Shown piece after piece: positions 18,021 to 25,031 of a stretch of 35,924 nt of DNA. How positions within the stretch are numbered: the first letter of the stretch is position 1; each line of letters opens with the position of its first letter. A model generated the notes under the pieces. That model made no database searches, was not told the DNA's origin, and was given only the letters and a program-made list of their open reading frames with translations. Both the position numbers and the translations under genes were made by a program. The stretch covers positions 1 to 35,924 of the forward strand of contig NZ_JAGFXZ010000030.1 in NCBI RefSeq assembly GCF_019038395.1, in the 5' to 3' direction. The DNA is from Acinetobacter sp. BY419 (lineage in GTDB: Bacteria; Pseudomonadota; Gammaproteobacteria; Pseudomonadales; Moraxellaceae).

Positions 18021-18159
18021 CTCAACAAGGAAAGTTGAGCATAATCGCATAATGATAATAATAATGTCGGTAGACAGCGAACTTACAGTGAAGTAAGTAA
18101 AAGAGGAAACTTACAGCCGCTAAGCCTTGTAGTTTTGGGAGAGACTACAAGGCTTTTTT
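18021..18159 (+). ncRNA. Candidate Rsm/Csr-type small RNA 1
   Basis: A run of about 135 nt contains hairpins and GGA motifs and ends in a strong terminator. The first hairpin is CTCAAC-AAGGAAA-GTTGAG (18021-18039), with ACAAGGA at 18025-18031 and the GGA in the loop. A second segment has ACTTAC (18081-18086), GTAAGT (18093-18098) and ACTTAC (18109-18114). The middle copy can pair with either flank, and pairing with the last one places AGAGGAA in the loop. The terminator loop carries GGGAG. GGA in a hairpin loop is the CsrA/RsmA recognition pattern. The 5' end is uncertain. If TTGAGC (18035-18040) is the -35 of a promoter with TAATAA, the RNA would instead start near 18070 and the first hairpin would be DNA-level. 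No expression evidence is available here. Confidence 0.45.
18122..18159 (+). terminator. Strong intrinsic terminator (candidate RNA 1)
   Basis: AAGCCTTGTAGT (18122-18133) and ACTACAAGGCTT (18144-18155) form a perfect 12-bp stem with a 10-nt loop, followed by a T run to 18159. It is about 180 nt past the recD stop, which is far for a recD terminator and suggests a separate short transcript. Confidence 0.9.
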
Positions 18160-18304
18160 ATATCTTGTTACTTTTCCTCTCAAGTTGCTAGATTTTTATC
18201 CTAATTTCCTAGCCTACTTTCCTTGATTTAATCAGTAGAGTTAAGTAACTAAAGTTAAATAAAACGAGATTAATGTAACATTATGCAACTTTCAGAAGAA
18301 ATAT

Positions 18305-18322
18305 TGTACGTAATGGCTTACA
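18305..18322. promoter_or_regulatory. GacA/UvrY-box-like palindrome 2
   Basis: TGTACG-TAATGG-CTTACA again matches TGTAAG-N6-CTTACA at 11 of 12 fixed positions with exact spacing. It lies upstream of the GGA motifs and terminator of candidate RNA 2. Confidence 0.45.
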
Positions 18323-18379
18323 CAGAGATACGACAAATGCCTCTATTTGTCTGGGGAGAATGTGGCAAAATCTACCACA

Positions 18380-18513
18380 CAAGGAAGATGATTTTTCAAC
18401 AGGATGTTTGAAAATAATAATAAGCGTAAAACGCCTTAATAATACAATAAATAATAATGATAAAAGAAAGAACTACAGCGCCAAAAAGCCCGAGTTTACT
18501 CGGGCTTTTTTTT
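18380..18513 (+). ncRNA. Candidate Rsm/Csr-type small RNA 2
   Basis: This is a second short unit ending in a strong terminator. It has ACAAGGA at 18379-18385 and a tight hairpin AACA-GGA-TGTT (18398-18408), whose AGGATGT matches the 3' part of the CsrA SELEX consensus RUACARGGAUGU. A small hairpin TAAGCGT-AAA-ACGCCTTA follows, and then AT-rich sequence before the terminator. One possible promoter is TTGTCT (18347-18352) with TCTACC 18 nt on, giving a start near 18383. Another is TTGATT (18223-18228) with a 17-nt spacer to TAACTA (18246-18251). That would give a longer RNA including the hairpin GACAAAT-GCCTCT-ATTTGTC (18332-18351). The two cannot be separated from sequence alone. Confidence 0.42.
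18483..18513 (+). terminator. Strong intrinsic terminator (candidate RNA 2)
   Basis: AAAAAGCCCGAG (18483-18494), loop TTTA, CTCGGGCTTTTT (18499-18510), then more T to 18513. No protein gene ends nearby, so it implies a non-coding transcript upstream. It also insulates rpsO. Confidence 0.92.
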
Positions 18514-18714
18514 ATTCATTTTTTATTGAGGTGGGCCGATAAATCAAGTCGGGTAAAAGACTGGTAAGCTTTTCAAAGGAATTTTGGTCTCTCATTCATC
18601 TTTGTATTTCTTGCCTTCAAATAATCCAGAACTGGAATGCTTGGTGGAGAAGAGTCATTGGATCTGAACGCAGAAAATGCCCGACCAAAACTACGCAAAA
18701 GTATGGATCTATTT

Positions 18715-18743
18715 TTGCAATTTGGCGCGTTTTCCCTTAAAAT
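18715..18743 (+). promoter_or_regulatory. rpsO promoter (sigma-70 type)
   Basis: The -35 is TTGCAA (18715-18720), the spacer 17 nt, and the -10 TAAAAT (18738-18743). This is a near-consensus arrangement about 95 nt ahead of the rpsO start, leaving a leader that could carry S15 autoregulation as in E. coli. Confidence 0.75.
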
Positions 18744-18837
18744 ATGCAACTTGCTGTAGTGATGCACGGCAGTCAAGGTTATGAATTCTCATTACTTTGA
18801 TTTTTATCAAAATATATAAGCATCTCGGAGAAATCGA

Positions 18838-19107
18838 ATGGCTTTAACTAACGCAGATCGCGCAGAGATCATTGCTAAATTCGCACGCGCTGAAAACGAT
18901 ACTGGTTCACCCGAAGTTCAAGTAGCTCTTTTGACTGCTCAAATCAATGACTTACAAGGTCACTTCAAAGAGCACAAACACGACCATCATAGCCGTCGCG
19001 GTCTAATCCGTATGGTTAACCAACGTCGTAAGCTACTTGACTACCTAAATGGTAAAGACCACGGTCGTTATGTTGCTTTGATCGGTGCTTTAGGTTTACG
19101 TCGTTAA
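18838..19107 (+). CDS. rpsO: Ribosomal protein S15
   Basis: S15 binds 16S rRNA early in assembly of the 30S subunit platform and contributes to an intersubunit bridge. The 89-residue length equals that of E. coli S15. The characteristic central block is present: [15 protein letters not shown] at about 22-36, then [15 protein letters not shown] sequence ([10 protein letters not shown], about 47-56) and the [10 protein letters not shown] tail region. GGAG sits 7 nt ahead of ATG 18838. It precedes pnp, the order usual in gammaproteobacteria, and the two are probably cotranscribed with an RNase III-type leader between them. Confidence 0.98.
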   Translation: MALTNADRAEIIAKFARAENDTGSPEVQVALLTAQINDLQGHFKEHKHDHHSRRGLIRMVNQRRKLLDYLNGKDHGRYVALIGALGLRR

Positions 19108-19198
19108 TTCGATTTAAGCTTTTATTTTCGGGTGTATTGCATGCTTTATGCTGTATTACTGAAAACTAAAGTAGGCTTGGCTTTGCGCTGAGCTAGTG

Positions 19199-19227
19199 GA
19201 AGGGGCGAATGTTTCGCTCCTTCTTTG
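19199..19227 (+). terminator. Hairpin in the rpsO-pnp spacer (partial terminator or processing site)
   Basis: GAAGGGGCGAA (19199-19209) pairs with TTCGCTCCTTC (19213-19223) over 11 bp, with one G-U pair and a 3-nt loop, and TTTG follows. In E. coli this spacer holds a leaky rpsO terminator and RNase III/RNase E processing sites. The same role here is inferred from position. Confidence 0.6.
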
Positions 19228-19362
19228 TGTTTAAAAATAGTATTTAATCTGGTGAGGTCGGCTTCTAAGCTTTGTCATTTATTCGTCCAACTGGTCGTGA
19301 ATGCCAAACCTTAGGGGTCTCCACTAGAATAATTGTTCACAAGAACTAGGAAAAAATAAAAC

Positions 19363-21456
19363 ATGTCGATGTTTAATATTGTTCGTAAAGAATTTCAATT
19401 CGGTCAGCATACTGTAACTTTAGAAACAGGCCGTGTTGCCCGTCAGGCAAACAGTGTTGTAATCACCATGGGTGGCGTACAGGTGCTTGTAGCAGTTGTT
19501 GCACAGCCTAAAGCAAAAGCAGGTCAAGACTTCTTCCCATTGACTGTGAACTATCAAGAAAAGCAATATGCTGCTGGTCGTATCCCGGGTGGTTATGGCA
19601 AGCGTGAAGGTCGTCAGTCTGAAGCTGAAACTTTAATTTCACGTCTGATTGACCGTCCAATTCGTCCGTTGTTCCCAGAAGGTTACTTCAACGAAATTCA
19701 AGTAACAGCAACAGTTATTTCTTCTGACAAAACGATGGATGCTGACATTGCTGCAATGTTAGGTACATCTGCTGCATTGTCTATCGCTGGTACACCGTTC
19801 CGTGGTCCAATCGGCGGCGCACGTGTAGGTTTGATCAACGGCGAATACATTCTGAACCCGAATCTTGAACAACTCAAAGAGTCTGATCTTGATCTTGTGG
19901 TTGCAGGAACAGAATCTGCAGTACTGATGGTTGAATCTGAAGCGAAAGAGCTTTCAGAAGACCAAATGCTGGGTGCTGTATTGTTCGGACATGACGAAAT
20001 GCAAATCGCGATCCAGGCGATTAAAGAATTTGCTGCCGCTGCGGGTGCAGTTGAGTCAACTTGGGTTGCTCCAGTTAAAAACGAAGAACTTCTTGGCAAA
20101 TTGAAAGAAGCATTCGAAGCGAAAATTTCTGAAGCATATACAATTGCAGTTAAACATGAACGTTATGCAGCACTTGATGCACTTCAAGAAGAAGCATTGG
20201 CTCAGTTCGTTCCTGAAAATGACGAAACTGGCATTGCTGATGAAGTAAACGAATTATTCGAAGACCTTAAATACCGTACCGTACGTGACAATATCCTGTC
20301 TGGTAAGCCACGTATTGATGGTCGTGATACCAAAACTGTTCGTGCAATTGACGTACAGGTTGGTGTACTAGGCCGTGCTCACGGTTCTGCATTGTTCACA
20401 CGTGGTGAAACTCAGGCGTTGGTAACAACAACTTTGGGTAATACTCGTGATGCGTTGATGGTTGATACCCTTGCAGGTACAAAAACTGATAACTTTATGT
20501 TGCACTACAACTTCCCTGCATACTCTGTAGGTGAAACGGGTCGTGAATCTGGTCCTAAACGTCGTGAAATCGGTCACGGTCGTCTAGCACGTCGTGGTGT
20601 TCAGGCTGTTCTTCCTGCGGCTGACCGCTTCCCGTACGTAATCCGTATTGTATCTGACATCACTGAATCAAACGGTTCGTCTTCAATGGCGTCTGTATGT
20701 GGTGCTTCATTATCATTGATGGATGCCGGTGTTCCACTTAAAGCGCCAGTTGCAGGTATTGCGATGGGTCTCGTGAAAGAAGGCGAGCGTTATGCAGTTC
20801 TTTCTGACATCTTGGGTGATGAAGATCACTTGGGTGATATGGACTTTAAAGTTGCAGGTTCTGCAAACGGTATTACTGCGCTACAAATGGACATCAAGAT
20901 CGAAGGTATTACTGAAGAGATCATGGAGTCTGCATTGAACCAGGCTTATGCGGGTCGTATGCACATCCTGAACGAAATGAACCAGGTGATCTCACGCGCT
21001 CGTCCTGAAATTTCAATGTATGCTCCGACTTTCCAGGTGATCAACATCAATCCGGACAAAATCCGTGATGTAATCGGTAAAGGCGGCGCGACCATTCGTG
21101 CGATTACTGAAGAAACCAAGGCAGCAATCGATATCGAAGATAACGGTACAGTTCGTGTATTTGGTGAGACTAAAGCTGCTGCAGCCGCTGCGGTTGCTAA
21201 AATCCTGGCACTTACTGCTGAAATCGAACCAGGTACAATCTATATGGGTAAAGTGATCCGTATCGTTGAATTTGGTGCTTTCGTGAATATCCTTCCTGGT
21301 ACCGATGGCTTATTGCATATCTCTCAAATCTCGAACGAACGCATTGCGAACGTGGCAGATGTATTGAAAGAAGGTCAGGATGTGAAAGTACAGGTTGCCG
21401 ATGTTGACAACCGTGGCCGTATCAAATTGACCATGAAAGACATCGAACAGGTATAA
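19363..21456 (+). CDS. pnp: Polynucleotide phosphorylase
   Basis: PNPase is the phosphorolytic 3'-5' exoribonuclease of mRNA decay, working as a trimer and often in the RNA degradosome. The protein is 697 residues (E. coli 711). Two RNase PH-like halves are visible. The N-terminal one starts after [19 protein letters not shown], and the C-terminal catalytic one has the blocks [14 protein letters not shown] (about 346) and [13 protein letters not shown] (about 385). A KH domain follows, with the loop IGKGGATI at about residues 567-574. The S1 domain ([18 protein letters not shown], about 626-695) ends the protein. AGGA lies 11 nt ahead of ATG 19363. A leader of about 255 nt suggests post-transcriptional autoregulation like that of E. 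coli pnp. That regulation is inferred. Confidence 0.98.
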   Translation: MSMFNIVRKEFQFGQHTVTLETGRVARQANSVVITMGGVQVLVAVVAQPKAKAGQDFFPLTVNYQEKQYAAGRIPGGYGKREGRQSEAETLISRLIDRPIRPLFPEGYFNEIQVTATVISSDKTMDADIAAMLGTSAALSIAGTPFRGPIGGARVGLINGEYILNPNLEQLKESDLDLVVAGTESAVLMVESEAKELSEDQMLGAVLFGHDEMQIAIQAIKEFAAAAGAVESTWVAPVKNEELLGKLKEAFEAKISEAYTIAVKHERYAALDALQEEALAQFVPENDETGIADEVNELFEDLKYRTVRDNILSGKPRIDGRDTKTVRAIDVQVGVLGRAHGSALFTRGETQALVTTTLGNTRDALMVDTLAGTKTDNFMLHYNFPAYSVGETGRESGPKRREIGHGRLARRGVQAVLPAADRFPYVIRIVSDITESNGSSSMASVCGASLSLMDAGVPLKAPVAGIAMGLVKEGERYAVLSDILGDEDHLGDMDFKVAGSANGITALQMDIKIEGITEEIMESALNQAYAGRMHILNEMNQVISRARPEISMYAPTFQVININPDKIRDVIGKGGATIRAITEETKAAIDIEDNGTVRVFGETKAAAAAAVAKILALTAEIEPGTIYMGKVIRIVEFGAFVNILPGTDGLLHISQISNERIANVADVLKEGQDVKVQVADVDNRGRIKLTMKDIEQV

Positions 21457-21466
21457 TTGATTGCAC

Positions 21467-21492
21467 ATTCACATGGGTGAGCCCGTGTGAAT
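21467..21492 (+). repeat. 11-bp hairpin just after pnp
   Basis: ATTCACATGGG (21467-21477) and CCCGTGTGAAT (21482-21492) pair with one G-U around TGAG. It lies 10 nt after the stop and lacks a T run, so it is probably a 3'-end stabilising structure ahead of the true terminator. Confidence 0.6.
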
Positions 21493-21503
21493 AAAAGATC
21501 TGT

Positions 21504-21557
21504 AAAAGCCCTGTGCTTTGCCAATGTTGTGACTTTGGTGGGCTCAGGGCTTTTTTT
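21504..21557 (+). terminator. Terminator of rpsO-pnp
   Basis: AAAAGCCCTG (21504-21513) and CAGGGCTTTT (21545-21554) form a 10-bp stem closed by a longer, partly paired loop (GCCAA/TTGG), with T continuing to 21557. Confidence 0.8.
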
Positions 21558-21717
21558 AAACTTTATTTTAACTGGTGTAAGGAAGACTTATAAATAAAAA
21601 CATTATCTGATTGCTTAAGGATTCAGTCCGGCTCATAATTTTAATGCTGATAGATGGAGTATCTTAAGTTTCTATTCAGTTATAAAAAATTAAAATAGTG
21701 AATAGAGAATTGTTTTA

Positions 21718-22959
21718 ATGAAAATTTATTATTTTTATCAGCATCTTTCAGATCATCATATTTCTGTACAAAAACAACTTAATACTGACGCTGAAACCCA
21801 ACTTGTATTTACCTGGATTGATTGCGTCCGAATCGATGTAGTGAATCGCGCAGAAGCCTGGCAAAATGAAATATATCAACATACTCATATGTATCTAAAT
21901 GAATTTCATGTAAAAGATATTTTAAATTTAGAGCATCCCTGTTCATTTGATACCCTGGATGACTATAACCTGCTGATTTTTCGTAAGCTCATTACCCCGG
22001 ATGATGATATAGGGACGGGTGAACAGGCGTTTGAACAGCATGAACAGATGTTTGGCTTGGCCACCACACCGGTCAGTTTTATCATCACGCCACAAGTTCT
22101 GGTTACAGTACGTGAGCAGGGAAATAAGGTACTACAAAACTATATTTCCCGGATCGAGATGAATTTTATTCGATCTAGCCAGGAACAGAATAAGTCACGA
22201 AAACTTCCCGCTTCGCCTTTCGATCTGTCCTTACGCCTGCTGAACAGCATGGTGGATGGTTATCTGGATTTACGTGTACCGCTGACCCGACGGGTTGGAT
22301 TTTGGCAGCAAGAATTGTTGCAAGGGCATCGCCGATTTAAGAAATGGGATCAGTTATTGCAAGAAAGCATGTCTTTTCAACAGGTTGAGGATTTATGTGA
22401 AGAGCAGATTGATGTCCTGCAAGAGTTTAGGGATGAAATCATAGATAATTACTCCCATTCGAAAGGAAAGAAAAAGCCTGCACAGCTGGATATACTATTG
22501 GTTCGTATCAATGATTTAATCAGTCATGTGGAGCGAATTCAAAAACATATTGTTCGTCTTCGTGCATCTATCCAAGCCACCATCGATTTACATTTTTCTG
22601 CAATTGCCAACCAAACCAATGAAAACATGCGTATATTGGCCATAATCACGGCAATCTTTGCACCTTTGACCCTGTTAACCGGAATTTATGGAATGAATTT
22701 TGAGTTTATTCCAGGTTTAAAATCTCCTGCCGGATTTTGGATAATGTTAATGGTGATGGTCATCACCACCGTATTATTGATCTATTATTTTTATCGCCGA
22801 CATTTGGTCGGTTTAGGAGAGAAAAGCGTGATTGATCTGTTAGCCCAACAAAATAAAGATCAGCCCGTAAACCTGTTCTGGTTGCTAGACTATAAGCCAA
22901 TTAAGCGGTCTGTCAAAAAAACCGTAGAAAAAGTCGAAAAATTAACCAAATTAAAATAG
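21718..22959 (+). CDS. CorA-family divalent cation transporter
   Basis: CorA proteins are pentameric Mg2+ (or Co2+/Ni2+, Zn2+ for ZntB) channels with a large cytoplasmic N-domain and two C-terminal membrane helices. Here the signature YGMNF is at residues 324-328, at the end of TM1 (ILAIITAIFAPLTLLTGI). TM2 (GFWIMLMVMVITTVLLIYYF) follows. With 413 residues it is about 100 longer than E. coli CorA (316), with extra N-domain sequence and a basic C-terminal tail (KRSVKKTVEKVEKLTKLK). Which ion it carries cannot be told. ATG 21718 has only a weak ribosome site (AGAG), and a TAAAAT at 21691-21696 could be a -10 element. I see no magnesium riboswitch. Confidence 0.88.
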   Translation: MKIYYFYQHLSDHHISVQKQLNTDAETQLVFTWIDCVRIDVVNRAEAWQNEIYQHTHMYLNEFHVKDILNLEHPCSFDTLDDYNLLIFRKLITPDDDIGTGEQAFEQHEQMFGLATTPVSFIITPQVLVTVREQGNKVLQNYISRIEMNFIRSSQEQNKSRKLPASPFDLSLRLLNSMVDGYLDLRVPLTRRVGFWQQELLQGHRRFKKWDQLLQESMSFQQVEDLCEEQIDVLQEFRDEIIDNYSHSKGKKKPAQLDILLVRINDLISHVERIQKHIVRLRASIQATIDLHFSAIANQTNENMRILAIITAIFAPLTLLTGIYGMNFEFIPGLKSPAGFWIMLMVMVITTVLLIYYFYRRHLVGLGEKSVIDLLAQQNKDQPVNLFWLLDYKPIKRSVKKTVEKVEKLTKLK

Positions 22960-22969
22960 CTGTAGTTTT

Positions 22970-22995
22970 ATCCTTGCATCAAGGATCGTATTTTT
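22970..22995 (+). terminator. Intrinsic terminator after the CorA-type gene
   Basis: ATCCTTG/CAAGGAT (22970-22976 and 22980-22986) has a 3-nt loop, followed by CGTATTTTT. The stem is short. Confidence 0.6.
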
Positions 22996-23068
22996 AAGCA
23001 CAGCCAAGCGATTTCAAACTTCAGTCGAAATGTACTGAATGATCCAGCCTGGCTTGCTCGGTCACCCC

Positions 23069-23335
23069 TTAAGAGAGATTTCCTACCTGAGCAGTTCGCG
23101 TCAGTATTTTATATATTTCATCTTTTATTTTTAGTTTTTTACGTTTGATGACTTCAATATCACTGTTGATCTGGTTCACAGGATCCAGTTCCAGCTGAGT
23201 AATTTGTTTGTCCAGTTCACTATGCTCCTCAAATAACTTGGCAAAGTGTGGATCTTCCTCTCGAAGCTGGATAATTAAATCGCGATATTCGGGGAACATG
23301 TATTTGATTTTCTTATTGCAATCTTTGGTTTTCAT
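23069..23335 (-). CDS. YdcH/DUF465-family small protein
   Basis: This 88-residue, highly charged, helical protein contains the family opening MFPEYRDLIIQLREEDPHFAKLFEEHSELD (from residue 13), followed by a Lys-rich helical second half, as in E. coli YdcH. The function of the family is unknown. It could begin at the first ATG (23335, weak TTAGAG site 5 nt ahead) or at the internal Met 13, where the family normally starts but no ribosome site is visible. It lies about 90 nt downstream of the CbpM-like gene on the same strand. Confidence 0.85.
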   Translation of the reverse strand: MKTKDCNKKIKYMFPEYRDLIIQLREEDPHFAKLFEEHSELDKQITQLELDPVNQINSDIEVIKRKKLKIKDEIYKILTRTAQVGNLS

Positions 23336-23423
23336 AGCAACTCTAATACTCTCATTATAAAATTAAAAATAAATAGCCCTGAGCTACAGCACAAGCATGC
23401 ATGTAGACAGAGCATTAGAAGAT

Positions 23424-23753
23424 TTACTTTAATTGCAAATGTTTTACCTCGCGGCGTAACTCTTGCACTTCATCAATTAAATCCAGCATCATGGCAACTG
23501 CAGTAAACGAGGCGTCAAAATCACGTTGCAGGCGGTAGGCGCGTTGTGCGCGTGAGATATCTTCACCCAGAAAGATACTGTGGTGGGTTTCGGAACGGTC
23601 TGGCAAAATTCCATATTCAATAAGTTGCATGACCCATTCCGGACTTTGTCCACACGCTTCAGCAAAGTGGATCAAATCAAATGAACGATCATCCACAATT
23701 TCTGATGGAACATAACCGTGTGAAAAACTTTCTCGGTATTGAATCGTAGTCAT
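23424..23753 (-). CDS. CbpM-like chaperone-modulator protein, without an adjacent cbpA
   Basis: This 109-residue protein has a MerR-type winged-helix region (FAEACGQSPEWVMQLIEYGIL, about 31-51) and a C-terminal helix rich in Leu and Glu (MLDLIDEVQELRREVKHL). The overall pattern is that of CbpM, which binds the J-domain of the DnaJ homologue CbpA and inhibits its co-chaperone activity. A longer frame starts upstream, but ATG 23753 has a perfect AAGGAG 7 nt ahead, inside the longer frame. CbpM is normally encoded directly after cbpA. Here the 490 nt upstream contain no J-domain gene, so it is an orphan, or it serves a CbpA encoded elsewhere. A MerR-like DNA-binding role is the other possibility. 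Confidence 0.8.
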   Translation of the reverse strand: MTTIQYRESFSHGYVPSEIVDDRSFDLIHFAEACGQSPEWVMQLIEYGILPDRSETHHSIFLGEDISRAQRAYRLQRDFDASFTAVAMMLDLIDEVQELRREVKHLQLK

Positions 23754-24243
23754 GGAGCTACTCCTTAAACAGCCAAATATGTAATATGAAGAAAAAAATG
23801 AGGTGCCGGTATGGAGCACTTTCTTTTTTCCTGACATGCATACTCAGCGTGATGATTCAACTGATCAGGAGGGCAGAGAGAATATATGAGGGCATTCAAT
23901 GATGCGGTCTCTCTGATCGAATCTGCTTCAGTGGAATGTAAGTATAAAAGGCTTGAGGCTGAACCTGTTTTTATAATTTTATGTTCTATCGGCAGAGCAG
24001 GTGAATTGACAAAGCTGTGCTGAACAGGTGGCACCAGATGAGGACGACATGTCGGTCCTGAAGGCAGAGTTAAACTAGGCTGAAGATTGATCATCATATA
24101 TATGCATGAATAAAAAATAACCGTCTTCGATCCATTATTATGACTTTCCGTGCTACGAAACAGTTTTTATTTGTACCTTCTTGTTTCAAATCATGACAAA
24201 GAAAAAAGCCCCTGGAACAGGGGCTTTGAAAAGCCTTGTTAAA
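23754..24243. other. 490-nt interval without a supported gene
   Basis: The only sizeable frame (minus, 23765-24097) has no ribosome site, is rich in Ser, Pro and His, and matches no family I know. The stretch includes the minus-strand terminator at 24205-24229 and the ribosome site of the CbpM-like gene. There is no trace of a DnaJ/CbpA coding sequence, even though cbpA would be expected here. Confidence 0.65.
24199..24229 (-). terminator. Intrinsic terminator of the DUF2147 gene
   Basis: AAAGCCCCTG/CAGGGGCTTT (24205-24227) is a 10-bp stem with a 3-nt loop. On the minus strand it is followed by TTTTTTC, about 20 nt beyond the gene's stop. Confidence 0.9.
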
Positions 24244-24705
24244 TTAATATTTTACCCAAGTCACACTGCGGCCAATCACCGATACCCCGACATAACCCCG
24301 TAAGGTCAGACGTTTGCCATTGGTACTTAAGCGTGCCTTACCTTTGTAAACTTTACCACTGATCGGATCAAGCACTTTGCCATCATGGAATTCACGTGGC
24401 TTTTCCGGATCTGCTTTAAAATCCCAGATAAAAGGCAGGCCTAGAAAAGGTTTGTCCTTGAGCTGACCGGGACACTTATGACAGATGCCCATTTTTTCCG
24501 CGCCAGGCAAGCTGCGTGTTTCAACAATAATCCCTTCATAGCTACCGTTCGCTTTCTTGCGGATTTCCACATCTGCACGAGAATAACCCGATTGATCATC
24601 AATGGTTTTCCATTTACCCACTAACGGATCTTCATAGGCAAAGGCCAAACTGGAAACTACGGCCAAACTCATCCCCATTACGAGAGTATTCAATAATTTC
24701 TTCAT
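24244..24705 (-). CDS. Secreted DUF2147 protein
   Basis: This 153-residue protein begins with a clear signal peptide: MKK, a hydrophobic core, then AFA, with cleavage expected after residue 23, leaving YEDPLVGKWKTID. The mature part is the beta-rich DUF2147 fold: 'GKWKTIDDQSG..RADVEI' at the start, 'GSYEGIIVE' near the middle and 'LRGYVGVSVIGRSVTWVKY' at the end. One Cys pair (CHKC, about residues 75-78) could form a disulfide in the periplasm. The biochemical role of the family is unknown. AGGA sits about 6 nt ahead of the ATG. It is monocistronic, with a strong terminator at 24205-24229. Confidence 0.85.
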   Translation of the reverse strand: MKKLLNTLVMGMSLAVVSSLAFAYEDPLVGKWKTIDDQSGYSRADVEIRKKANGSYEGIIVETRSLPGAEKMGICHKCPGQLKDKPFLGLPFIWDFKADPEKPREFHDGKVLDPISGKVYKGKARLSTNGKRLTLRGYVGVSVIGRSVTWVKY

Positions 24706-25031
24706 AACATTCCTGTTGGTAAGATCATTTGTTTATTTTAGAATTATTACTCTAATTTATTTCAAAAGAGTAATTAAATCAATAGTATGAAATGTGTTTT
24801 TCTTCTCTTAATTTTTTGAAAATGATAAGTATTTGGCTTTTGATAATGTGAATAGTTGTATAATTTAAATGGAACTCTTGGGTGGAATTTGCATGAAGGT
24901 TTAATCCGGCGAGTAGGCAGATTTTCTACTTTAAGGAAATGTTCTCTCCATTCATCACAGCTCCATGGGTTTAAACGCATAAAAAAAAGCATTCCTGAGG
25001 AATGCTTTTTAAAACTCAGGATTAGAACTGT
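24706..25031. other. 326-nt AT-rich spacer between the DUF2147 gene and hslO
   Basis: It holds the upstream region of the DUF2147 gene, with TTGAAA followed by AT-rich sequence and TCTAAAAT on the minus strand as a possible promoter. It also holds the hslO terminator at 24984-25010. A 72-codon minus frame here starts inside that terminator stem and looks like chance. Confidence 0.6.
24984..25010. terminator. Bidirectional intrinsic terminator after hslO
   Basis: AAAAAGCATTCC (24984-24995), loop TGA, GGAATGCTTTTT (24999-25010) form a perfect 12-bp stem about 20 nt beyond the hslO stop. Confidence 0.9.

Larger units (their letters stand above)
17943..18837. other. 895-nt gene-free interval between recD and rpsO
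   Basis: I find no convincing protein gene here. In order it contains a GacA-box-like palindrome (starting at 17938), candidate RNA 1 ending in a terminator at 18122-18159, a second GacA-box-like palindrome at 18305-18322, candidate RNA 2 ending in a terminator at 18483-18513, about 200 nt in which I recognise nothing (18514-18714), and the rpsO promoter at 18715-18743. Short open frames across it run through the terminators or the rpsO promoter and look like chance. Confidence 0.8.

Noticed and set aside
18081..18114. A third GacA-type box from the CTTACA copies in candidate RNA 1
   Set aside because: The half-sites are in the wrong order or spacing (CTTAC-N6-GTAAG and GTAAG-N11/12-CTTAC), so they are better read as RNA hairpin arms.
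18360..18542. Plus-strand frame of 60 codons across candidate RNA 2
   Set aside because: It runs straight through the strong terminator at 18483-18513 and has no meaningful protein pattern.
18573..18776. Minus-strand frame of 67 codons ahead of rpsO
   Set aside because: It overlaps the rpsO promoter and has no ribosome site. A neighbouring minus-strand frame ends in GLFEGKKYKDE, which reads like a protein tail, but it is open for only about 20 codons, so a gene relic is possible yet unsupported.
21580..21717. Magnesium riboswitch ahead of the CorA-type gene
   Set aside because: The leader is short and AT-rich, with no terminator alternatives or conserved M-box-like structure visible.
23765..24097. 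Minus-strand frame of 110 codons upstream of the CbpM-like gene
   Set aside because: No ribosome site, low-information Ser/Pro/His-rich composition and no recognisable family. Kept as a gene-free interval.
24774..24992. Minus-strand frame of 72 codons between the DUF2147 gene and hslO
   Set aside because: Its start lies within the hslO terminator stem and the composition is biased by AT-rich DNA. No ribosome site.
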